A DNA stretch of 64,000 nucleotides from Janibacter alkaliphilus (GTDB taxonomy: Bacteria; Actinomycetota; Actinomycetes; Actinomycetales; Dermatophilaceae). Under the pieces are notes generated by a model. The model worked only from the letters and a program-made list of their open reading frames with translations, ran no database searches and was not told where the DNA came from. The position numbers were made by a program, and so were the translations under genes. Below, one piece after another: positions 9,005 to 16,291 of the stretch. Where the stretch lies: NCBI RefSeq assembly GCF_013408565.1, contig NZ_JACBZX010000001.1:2542001-2606000 (forward strand), given 5' to 3'. The first letter of the stretch is position 1; each line of letters begins with the position of its first letter.

Positions 9005-9166
9005 GCCGACATCCTTCAGCGGGACCTCACGGCCCCACAGAACTGGTGTCAATCGAACCTTCAGCAGTCCCGTCGTCAACTCTGTTGTGCTCAGAATCTG
9101 GGTGATCGTGCGAGCCGTGGTGGTCGGTCATGACGATTCGAAGCTCTCGCGCACTGGCCAAGTAGG

Positions 9167-10195
9167 TCAGGACCCCCTGATACGCGAGGCCTCGTCCGAT
9201 CTCGTCATTTCCATGACCCGCTCAAGCTCTTCGTCGGCCCTCACGAACCCCTCGTAATCAGAGGGGTCGTCCGCCTGCTCACGCCGCCACTCGGCGGGGT
9301 CGATGCCGTACTTCTCCGAGAGGAACCGCAGCCGATATACCGCTTCTGCCTGCTTGAATGTCTGGTTGACCAAACCAGCATTTACGCTTGCGTTCAGCAG
9401 GACACCCGCGACTGGGACTGCCTGGGCGAGCTTCCTTCGGGTTAGCTTGAACCCGAGGGCTTTGTATGTGCTGTCGATGGCTTTCACCAGGACGTTCCGC
9501 CGCATCTGCTGCCACGTGGCCTGGCGCGTCATTTGCTGAGTTAGCCGAGAGAGGGACGCCATGGCGGAGGTTTTGCCCGTGAGTGTCCCCGCCGATGCCA
9601 GGGACATGACGCCGAGGGCAAACAACTCTTCGTCAGGGTCGCGGACGTCGTAGCCGTATGTGGAAGCGACGGTCCCGATCGCTCGCCCCATCGCAGCCAT
9701 GGTCGCCGTCGTGTCGGCAGCTATAGCAGCGAACGCCACGGCTGCCGTTGTTCCGCCCGACACCGTTGTGGCGATCTCGGCGCCCGTGACGGCCAAGGAA
9801 CTGCCTCCACCCTCCGCCGCAGTGGCAACCGTCAAGCCGGCGCGCGATCGTCGAAGCTTGTCGCAATCGACCAGCGACAGAGAGCGCGGGTCGCTGAGCT
9901 CACCGATCTCGGGGTGTCGCTCCTGCGCACGGTTGATCATGGCCGTAGGCCTCACCGAGCGAAGCGCCGGACGGAATGTGACCGCCATCGCACCGTCGAA
10001 TGCCTTCTCCATCACCCATTCCGCTTGGTCGCGCATAGGCATTGCGTCGTAACCGGACGATGCTGCTTGACTCACTCTTTCTGCGAACTCCCGTGCTTGA
10101 GCGGGAACACGACGCTTAGTGCGTGACTTGTAGACGGCATCCATGCTCGCCTGCCAGGCGGCCTGGTCGTACGCACTCATCTCCTGGATGCCCAT
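9167..10195 (-). CDS. EcsC-family protein
   Basis: A 342-aa protein resembling the EcsC family (named after the B. subtilis ecs operon; biochemical role unknown). Signs are the charged N-terminal helical part, a central Gly/Ala/Thr-rich segment (about 130-175), IGTVASTYGYDVRDPDEELFALGVMS, and the C-terminal block KLAQAVPVAGVLLNASVNAG followed by a Tyr-Arg helix (AVYRLRFLSEKYG). The central and C-terminal hydrophobic blocks could contact a membrane. It stands just inside the island, divergent from the NucS-like gene. The IS left its upstream region intact. EcsC proteins turn up in defence islands, but no activity can be claimed. Confidence 0.75.
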   Translation of the reverse strand: MGIQEMSAYDQAAWQASMDAVYKSRTKRRVPAQAREFAERVSQAASSGYDAMPMRDQAEWVMEKAFDGAMAVTFRPALRSVRPTAMINRAQERHPEIGELSDPRSLSLVDCDKLRRSRAGLTVATAAEGGGSSLAVTGAEIATTVSGGTTAAVAFAAIAADTTATMAAMGRAIGTVASTYGYDVRDPDEELFALGVMSLASAGTLTGKTSAMASLSRLTQQMTRQATWQQMRRNVLVKAIDSTYKALGFKLTRRKLAQAVPVAGVLLNASVNAGLVNQTFKQAEAVYRLRFLSEKYGIDPAEWRREQADDPSDYEGFVRADEELERVMEMTRSDEASRIRGS

Positions 10196-10354
10196 GAGGA
10201 GATGCTTAACACAGGGATCTCAGAGCGGAAGCGAAGAGGCAACGCACGCTTCGACACAGGCGCACATAGATTGATGGCGGACACGTCGCGCCGGCGAGCG
10301 GTGGTTGCGCGCGAGACCGCAACGTCCCTGCGGCAGCGCGCCAGCATGGGATGC

Positions 10355-10372
10355 TGTCCCTGAAGTTGGACA
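10355..10372. promoter_or_regulatory. short inverted repeat upstream of the NucS-like gene
   Basis: TGTCC and GGACA are separated by 8 nt, 23 nt before the ATG at 10395, where a promoter or operator would lie in the divergent EcsC/NucS-like intergenic region. The arms are short, so chance occurrence is possible. Confidence 0.3.
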
Positions 10373-10394
10373 GACCTGGATTGGAGCGAAGGAC

Positions 10395-11513
10395 ATGCCT
10401 GTCGAGACCGGGATCTGGCGGGTTGACGGTGGAAAGACCCGCCGGCTCGTGACCACGGGCACTCCGACGGAGGTCCTGCTGGAGGAGTTCCTCGAGCGTG
10501 ACTCCAATCTTCTCGGCGAGCCGTTGTTGATCATCGGACGACAGGTACGCACCCCTTACGGCAAGTACATCGATCTGCTGGCCATCGATACGGATGCAAA
10601 TCTGGTCGTGCTTGAGCTCAAGCGTGACCGATCACCGCGGGACGTCGTGGCGCAGACTCTTGACTACGCCTCCTGGGTGAAGACGCTCGAATCCGACGAC
10701 GTCGTCGAGATGGCAACCGAGTTCTTGAAGCGCCCCCTTGCTGAGGCGTTCGCAGACACCTTCGGCATCGCATTCCCCGACGAGGTCAACGTTGACCTCC
10801 GGATGACTGTGGTAGCCACGGAACTAGACGACAGCTCAGAACGCATCGTCGAGTACTTGCGCGAGTTCGGAGTACCAATCAACGCCGTCTTCTTCTCCTT
10901 CTACGAGGATGAGGGTCGTCAGTACCTCACCCGCTCATGGCTCGTTCACTCGGACACAACGCCCGGTGGCGCGTCGACGACGTCCCGGAAGCAGCAACCC
11001 TGGAACGGCATCGACTGGTATGTGAGCTTCGGTGACGACGAATCACGTGCCTGGGAGGACGGCCGCAGGCTGGGGTTCATATCTGCTGGTGGTGGCAACT
11101 GGTACTCGCGAACCCTGCGCAATCTCCCGGTCGGCGCGCGGGTCAATGTGTATCTGCCGCAGCGGGGATACGTCGCGGTGGGTGTCACCTTGGCGGAGGC
11201 GCAGCGTTTCGACGCGGCCAAGGTAGAGAGTGACGGAGGCTGGGTCCGGTTGGCGAACCAGTCACTGATAGGTCGGTACCGCCATGGGCCAGAGGGGGAG
11301 CCCGACTCGGATGAGCTCGCCGAGTACGCCGTTCCGGTGCGATGGCACCACACCGTTTCGGCAGAGGAAGCTCTCCGTGAACCGGGCCTCTTTGCCAGTC
11401 AGCACAGCGCCTGCAAGCTGCGGCAACAGCACACGTTAAACCGAATCGCCGAACATTTCGGTTTGGATGAAGAGGAGGGCGTGGCAGCGGCCGCAGGGGA
11501 GAAGCGGCGGTAG
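10395..11513 (+). CDS. DUF91/NucS-like PD-(D/E)XK nuclease-domain protein
   Basis: A 372-aa protein (ATG 10395, preceded by GAAGGA). Residues about 20-90 carry a PD-(D/E)XK nuclease core like that of NucS/DUF91: LLEEFLERD (first acid), then GKYIDLLAIDTDANLVVLELKRDRS, with the D..ELK catalytic triad visible as IDLLAID and LELK, followed by QTLDYASWVK. The C-terminal half (about 190-372) has no family I recognise; it contains WYVSFGDDESRAWEDGR and GARVNVYLPQRGYVAVG, β-rich in character. The last residues may have changed where the IS30 remnant joins. A role in restriction or repair is inferred from the domain and the island setting. Confidence 0.75.
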   Translation: MPVETGIWRVDGGKTRRLVTTGTPTEVLLEEFLERDSNLLGEPLLIIGRQVRTPYGKYIDLLAIDTDANLVVLELKRDRSPRDVVAQTLDYASWVKTLESDDVVEMATEFLKRPLAEAFADTFGIAFPDEVNVDLRMTVVATELDDSSERIVEYLREFGVPINAVFFSFYEDEGRQYLTRSWLVHSDTTPGGASTTSRKQQPWNGIDWYVSFGDDESRAWEDGRRLGFISAGGGNWYSRTLRNLPVGARVNVYLPQRGYVAVGVTLAEAQRFDAAKVESDGGWVRLANQSLIGRYRHGPEGEPDSDELAEYAVPVRWHHTVSAEEALREPGLFASQHSACKLRQQHTLNRIAEHFGLDEEEGVAAAAGEKRR

Positions 11514-11527
11514 TCGCCATGATCCCG

Positions 11528-12295
11528 GCGCTTGAGCGCGCCACGACCCTGGATGTACAGCGACTGATAGATCGCCTCGTGGCTGATGCGCATGGACTCA
11601 TCATCGGGGGAGTCGAGCTTGATCCGGTTGGCGATCTGCTCCGGGCTCCACGCCAGCGACCACGGCCTGTCCTTGCGGTGCGGCGTGTTACGCCCGGTAA
11701 ACCGTGGTGGCCTCGGCCCCAGGACCGCGATCCCGTCCGGCAGGCTGACCTGCCCGGCCAGGCGCTCCTGCACGTACTCGTGCAGCCGCGGGTTGGCCAC
11801 GAGCTTGGCGATCTTGGGTCGCTTGGCGGCCATGTCAGCCTTCCACTGCGCCACCGACGCCCGGTACTCACGCGTATCGCCGCGGGTCGCCGCATTGCGA
11901 CGCAGCTCCCGCGACACCGTCCCGGGATCACCACCGATACGGCGGGCGTTCTCACGCACTCCCTCGCCCTGCGCGCGAAGCAGCGCGATCTCCTCACGCT
12001 CAGCGAATGACAGATACCGGCCGAAGGCTGAAACTTCAGATCGAACGGCGCCATCCCGCCAGCGTTGCGGAACCACCGAGCGCCCACCGCTGGCGCCACG
12101 CCGATCACGCCGCACGCCTTCTCAGGCAACAGCCCCGCAGCGATCTGCTCCCAGAACGCCACCTCGACATGCCGCTGAAACTTCGGATGACCCGGCGACC
12201 TCAACTTCGGACGAACCGCCCGATCCGCTGCCTGCTGATGACGAACCACTGAACACCTCCACGACGAGGTGTTGCGACGACCAGTTGAATCCGCC
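11528..12295 (-). pseudogene. IS30-family transposase remnant, truncated and frameshifted
   Basis: The N-terminal half of an IS30 transposase: opening MVRHQQAADRAVRPKLRS, then HTH region GRYLSFAEREEIALLRAQG and RIGGDPGTVSREL, and the start of the catalytic core RISHEAIYQSLYIQGRGALKR. The sequence then stops matching at about 11528, next to the NucS-like stop codon. The opening and the rest are in different frames (break near 12020, around FDLKFQPSAG). The right end (about 12270-12295, GTTGCGACGACCAGTTGAA) looks like an IS30 terminal repeat inserted into an IS3 orfB after codons for ADRGCQ. It cannot move by itself. Confidence 0.8.
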
Positions 12296-12928
12296 TTGGC
12301 AGCCGCGGTCGGCGTGGAAGACCACGTCCTCGGTGGACCCGGTGGAGGTGTCGCGGAACTGGACCGCGCGGCTCAACGCCTCTTCGACGAGGTCGGTGTG
12401 CAAGGAGTCGCTGAACGCGTATCCGATGACCCGGCGTGAGCACCCGTCACGCACGGCGCACAGGTACAACCAGCCCTGGCCGGTGGCCAGGTAGGTGATG
12501 TCGGAGGTCCAGACCTGGTTCAGCCCCTCACGGTCCAAACGGCGCTCGACCAGGTCCGGGATCGCGTGCGGCGCCGGATGGACGATCGTGGTCACCGGGC
12601 GCCACGCGCGCGGGCTGACCCCGGCGATCCCGTTGCGGCGCATCACCTTCGCGACGGTCTTGACCGACACCACCTCACCCGCGGCGCGCAGCTCGGCGGT
12701 GATCCGCGGCGCCCCGTACACCCCGTCGGAGTCCTCGTGCGCGGCGCAGACCTTCACCGCCAGGTTGAGCAGGCGCCGGGCCCGTGGCCCCGGCCCGCCC
12801 TGCTGACGGACCGCCCAGTCGTAGTAGCCCGAACGGGACACCTCGAGCAGCTCACACATCCGCTCCACACTCGCGCGGGGCTCCTGCACGCTGTTCTCCT
12901 GCACGGTGGCCCTCTCCGCGTGGATCAC
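12296..12928 (-). pseudogene. second IS3-family element: OrfB, 3' part lost
   Basis: A DDE transposase of a different IS3 subgroup from that at 7836. The GTG start (12928) overlaps the orfA stop. The protein runs through SGYYDWAVRQ, GVYGAPRITAEL, the first D (WTSDITYL) and the second D (VVFHADRGCQ), then is cut by the IS30-like end, losing the catalytic Glu. The missing 3' part is not found beyond the IS30 remnant, so a later deletion removed it. Confidence 0.85.
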
Positions 12929-13239
12929 TGCGAACGCGGCGTCTGGTTCGACGCGTTCTCCGCCACGAAGAAGGCCGCCGCTTTTTTCAGGAACTCCCGA
13001 TCCATCCGCAGCTGAGCGTTCTCCGCCCGCAGCCGCTCCAACTCGGCCCGCTCATCGATGTCGACCGCCGGCGGCGGGTCATCCATCCGCGCCCGCTCCG
13101 CGGCCACCCACCGACCCAGCAGCTGCTCACCAACACCGATCTCGTCGGCCACCGCACGGATCGTGCGTCCCGAGTCGATGACCAGACGTGCAGCATCACG
13201 CCGGTACTGCGGGGTGAACTTCCTCCTCGATGCACCCAT
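12925..13239 (-). CDS. IS3-family OrfA of the truncated element
   Basis: A 104-aa HTH protein beginning MGASRRKFTPQYRRDAARL, with HTH AVADEIGVGEQLLGRWV and the coiled coil ERLRAENAQLRMDREFLKKA typical of IS3 OrfA. It is intact but useless for transposition without OrfB. It separates the NucS-like/IS30 debris from the restriction operon promoter region. Confidence 0.88.
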   Translation of the reverse strand: MGASRRKFTPQYRRDAARLVIDSGRTIRAVADEIGVGEQLLGRWVAAERARMDDPPPAVDIDERAELERLRAENAQLRMDREFLKKAAAFFVAENASNQTPRSQ

Positions 13240-13370
13240 AAGGGCATCCTCTCCCGCCAGGCTCACCTGGCCAGTCAGGATGTCCGTCGAACGAGGTCAA
13301 GCCTAGTAGGGTGCTTCCCGAGCGAGGGAGGTGCTGGCAGGGCCTCTTGCTCACTGACCAGGAGGACGCA

Positions 13371-13433
13371 ATGAGCTCGGAGCCGGTGCGGGCTACGGAT
13401 CATTCACGCGCGCCCTACGGAGCTGTCCGATGA
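13371..13433 (+). CDS. 20-codon leader ORF coupled to the SNF2 gene
   Basis: ATG 13371 is preceded by an excellent ribosome site (AGGAGG at 13360-13365) and encodes MSSEPVRATDHSRAPYGAVR before a TGA that overlaps the SNF2 ATG (ATGA at 13430-13433). The SNF2 gene itself has no comparable ribosome site. This could be a leader peptide that couples translation or the stub of a gene lost when the IS arrived. It is too short for family assignment. Confidence 0.45.
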   Translation: MSSEPVRATDHSRAPYGAVR

Positions 13434-16291
13434 AGAATGGCTTCACCGAGTACCAGGCCAAGTACTACGCCCACGAACTGCAGCGCAGCTACGCAAGTGA
13501 CCACGTCGGCAAGCTCGCCGGCCTCCTCTTCGACGCTCAGGTCGAGCCAAAGCCGCACCAGATTGACGCGGCCCTCTTCGCGCTCCAGACCCCGTTCCTC
13601 AAAGGCGTCATCCTCGCCGACGAGGTCGGCCTTGGTAAGACGATCGAGGCGGGCATCGTCATCAGCCAGTACTGGGCTGAGCGGAAGCGCAGCATCCTGA
13701 TCATCGCGCCCTCCAGCCTTCGGCAGCAGTGGCAGCAGGAGCTCTACGAGAAGTTCCTTATCCCCAGCTCGCTGCTAGACGCGAAGACCAAGGACCGCCT
13801 CCTCGGTGCTGGCCGCTCGCCCGAGGTGCTCATCTGCTCGTACGAGTTCGCCCAGCGCCACGAGCCCGCACTCCTTCGTGCTTGGGACGTGGTTGTGGCC
13901 GACGAAGCGCACCGGTTGCGGAATTTCTGGAACGGCAAGGCAAAGGTCGCCAACGCTGTCGCTCACATCGTTGAGGGCTCGCAGAAGACCGTCCTGCTGA
14001 CCGCCACGCCGCTGCAGAACAAGCTCGAAGAGCTGTACGGCTTGGTCTCAGTCTTCGAACCTGACTACTTCTACTCACTGGATGCCTTCCGCGAGCGCTA
14101 CATCAAGAACCGGGAATCGGCAGCCTTCGATGACCTTGGCGACCGCGTTGCTCAGGTCAGCAAGCGCACCCTTCGCCGCGACGCCGACAAGTACATCCGC
14201 TTCACCGAGCGACTCCCGCTCACGGTTGGTTTTGAGCCGTCGCCGGACGAGCAACGCCTCTACGAGCTGGTCAACGAGTACCTCCAGCGCGAGCAGGTCT
14301 ACGCCTTCTCCAAGTCTACGCGCCACCTCAGCGCGCTCATCATCCGCAAGCGCCTCGGATCCTCCACTTACGCCATCGCAAGCACGCTCGAGCGCATCGC
14401 TGGCCGACTGGAGCGAGAGATCGAGGAGGGCAAGCGCTGGACGAACTCCGGAAGCTTCATCGTTGATGCCGACCTCACCGATGAGGAGGAAGAGGAACTC
14501 GACGAGGAACCCAGGGCTGGCTTCACCGCCATCGACCCTCGGGATATCGAGCCGATGAAGGACGAAGTCAGGGAGTTGCGCGAGTACGCGGCTCTGGCTC
14601 GATCGATCACGGTCAACGAGAAGGCCGTCCAGCTCAACCACGCCCTGGACCTCGGCTTCGAGCGCCTGCGGGAGCTCGGAGCCCCGCAGAAGGCGATCAT
14701 CTTCACCGACTCGACGGTGACCCAGGACTACATCGCACGCTCGCTCACGGAGGCCGGACGGGGGGAGGGGTTGCTGCTCTTCAACGGTCAGAACGACTCC
14801 CCGCAGGCCACCGCGATCTATCAGAGGTGGCTCGAGCGCAACAAGGGCAGCGATGTCATCACCGGCGTCCCGGCGGCCGATCGCCGCAAGGCCCTTGTGG
14901 ACTACTTCCGCGAAGAGGGCACGATCATGATCGCGACCGAAGCAGCCTCGGAGGGCATCAACCTGCAGTTCTGCTCAATGGTCGTGAACTACGACTTGCC
15001 CTGGAACCCGCAGCGCGTCGAGCAGCGCATTGGCCGCGCGCACCGGTTCGGCCAGCAGCACAACGTCGTCGTCGTGAACTTCTCCAACAAGGGCAACCTC
15101 GCCGAGCAACGCATCCTTGAGCTACTGGAGGACAAGTTCCACCTGTTCAAGGGCGTTTTCGGCGCGAGCGACGAAGTGCTCGGCTCCATCGAGGACGGGC
15201 TCGACTTCGAGAAGACGATCAGCGACATCCTCAATCGCTGCAAGACCGCGGGCGACATCGAGGTGGCCTTCAACCAGCTGGAGAAGCAGTTCGAGGGCGA
15301 GATCTCCAAGGAGATGGCGAGCGCCAAGGCCAAGGTCTTCGACAACCTCGACCCCAACGTCCAGGACCGCCTGAAGTCCTATGACGCGCAATCCGGCGAG
15401 GTGCTCAACCGCTTCGAACAGCTCCTCCTGGCCGTTACTAAGTACCAGCTCGACAGCGTCGCGACCTTCGAGGGCGACGGCCGCCAGTTCGAACTCCACG
15501 CGGCACCGATCGCAGGAGCCAAGACTGGCCGCTACTTCTTCAAGTCGCAGCCGCAGGAGAACGCCCACCAGTACCGCTTCGCCAGCCCGTTGGCCGAACA
15601 CGTGGTGGCGAGCTCGAAGGACGCGGACACACCTGCCCGTGAGCTGACGTTCAGCCTCGGCAAGTCGCAGCGCGCAAGCACTGCGATTAAGGCGCTGCAG
15701 GGCAAGAGCGGTCAGCTCGTCAGCAAGGTCGTCACCTTCCGCATGAAGGCCGGCAACGAGGACATCTCCGAGTCCTACGCGCTCGCGGGGCTGCTCACCG
15801 ACGATGGCGAGTGGCTCGACCACGAGTACGTCGCCGACCTGATGGACCTGGCCTGCACCGAAGTGTCGGACCCGATTGACATGATCGACGAGTCGGCCTT
15901 TGAGAAGCATCTGGAAGTCCAGCGAGAGGCGTTCGAGAAGGAAGTGCAGGCACGCAACGCTCGCTACTACGATCAGCAGGAGGAGCTGCTCTACCGCAAC
16001 ACCCTTGATCGCAAGGCCGAGTCTGAGGGGCTGATCCGGGAGTACCGCCAGAAGGAGAAGGCGAGCCGGAAGGCGGCGCGACAGACCGACGACCCGATGG
16101 AGCAACTGCGACACAAGAAGGAAGCCAGGCGCTGGGCGCAGAAGGCCGAAGACGAGGACGACCGCGCACGCAGCGAGCGGATCAAGCTCCGGGAAGAGAT
16201 CGACAAGTACCTCGACCTGATCGAGCAGTCCCTCAAGGGCAAGCGCGAGACCGAAGACCTGTTCAACATCCGATGGAGAATCACGGCATGA
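13430..16291 (+). CDS. SNF2-type (superfamily 2) helicase/translocase of the restriction operon
   Basis: A 953-aa ATP-dependent DNA translocase of RapA/SNF2 type. HQIDAALFAL (Q-motif-like) near residue 43, Walker A in DEVGLGKTIEAG at 64-75, DEAH at 158-161, LLTATPLQN (motif III) and a second RecA domain with EQRIGRAHRFGQQ (motif VI) near 530 are all present. Residues about 775-953 are highly charged and probably coiled-coil. It overlaps the mod gene by ATGA, so helicase, Mod and Res form one translational unit. Classical type III systems have only Mod and Res, with the helicase inside Res, so an extra SNF2 motor is unusual. A DISARM DrmD-like role was considered, but no other DISARM gene is present. 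Confidence 0.88.
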   Translation: MKNGFTEYQAKYYAHELQRSYASDHVGKLAGLLFDAQVEPKPHQIDAALFALQTPFLKGVILADEVGLGKTIEAGIVISQYWAERKRSILIIAPSSLRQQWQQELYEKFLIPSSLLDAKTKDRLLGAGRSPEVLICSYEFAQRHEPALLRAWDVVVADEAHRLRNFWNGKAKVANAVAHIVEGSQKTVLLTATPLQNKLEELYGLVSVFEPDYFYSLDAFRERYIKNRESAAFDDLGDRVAQVSKRTLRRDADKYIRFTERLPLTVGFEPSPDEQRLYELVNEYLQREQVYAFSKSTRHLSALIIRKRLGSSTYAIASTLERIAGRLEREIEEGKRWTNSGSFIVDADLTDEEEEELDEEPRAGFTAIDPRDIEPMKDEVRELREYAALARSITVNEKAVQLNHALDLGFERLRELGAPQKAIIFTDSTVTQDYIARSLTEAGRGEGLLLFNGQNDSPQATAIYQRWLERNKGSDVITGVPAADRRKALVDYFREEGTIMIATEAASEGINLQFCSMVVNYDLPWNPQRVEQRIGRAHRFGQQHNVVVVNFSNKGNLAEQRILELLEDKFHLFKGVFGASDEVLGSIEDGLDFEKTISDILNRCKTAGDIEVAFNQLEKQFEGEISKEMASAKAKVFDNLDPNVQDRLKSYDAQSGEVLNRFEQLLLAVTKYQLDSVATFEGDGRQFELHAAPIAGAKTGRYFFKSQPQENAHQYRFASPLAEHVVASSKDADTPARELTFSLGKSQRASTAIKALQGKSGQLVSKVVTFRMKAGNEDISESYALAGLLTDDGEWLDHEYVADLMDLACTEVSDPIDMIDESAFEKHLEVQREAFEKEVQARNARYYDQQEELLYRNTLDRKAESEGLIREYRQKEKASRKAARQTDDPMEQLRHKKEARRWAQKAEDEDDRARSERIKLREEIDKYLDLIEQSLKGKRETEDLFNIRWRITA

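Larger units (their letters stand above)
7795..9071 (-). mobile_element. complete IS3-family insertion sequence (about 1277 bp)
   Basis: Terminal inverted repeats begin GGGACTGCTGAAGGT at 7795 and the exact complement ends at 9071 (15 bp perfect, with weaker identity continuing inward through TTGACAC). The flanks carry a 3-bp direct repeat GTC (7792-7794 and 9072-9074), the expected target duplication. It holds orfA and orfB on the minus strand. The insertion lies in frame-checkable coding sequence of the oxidoreductase gene, which independently fixes both ends. Confidence 0.9.
6689..9131 (-). pseudogene. FAD/NAD(P) oxidoreductase-SAM methyltransferase fusion, decayed copy 2, split by an IS
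   Basis: The same fusion as 1681-2758, broken in four ways. (1) An IS3-family element (7795-9071) sits in the His-rich leader; removing it and one 3-bp duplication gives a continuous frame from ATG 9131 (MTDHHGSHDH...RVDDHNHDGMPALERH). (2) About 150 residues after VIVATNPTDNLP are deleted, taking the CxxC redox site. (3) One G is missing at about 7254 (TTGGGTTGCC against TTGGGGTTGCC in copy 1). (4) A TGA near 6785 replaces what should be Trp in PQTWQIEV, after which coding sense continues to VVLRARRTG and a stop at 6689. The methyltransferase domain (DVGAGEGADAIWLA) is otherwise complete. Confidence 0.85.
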
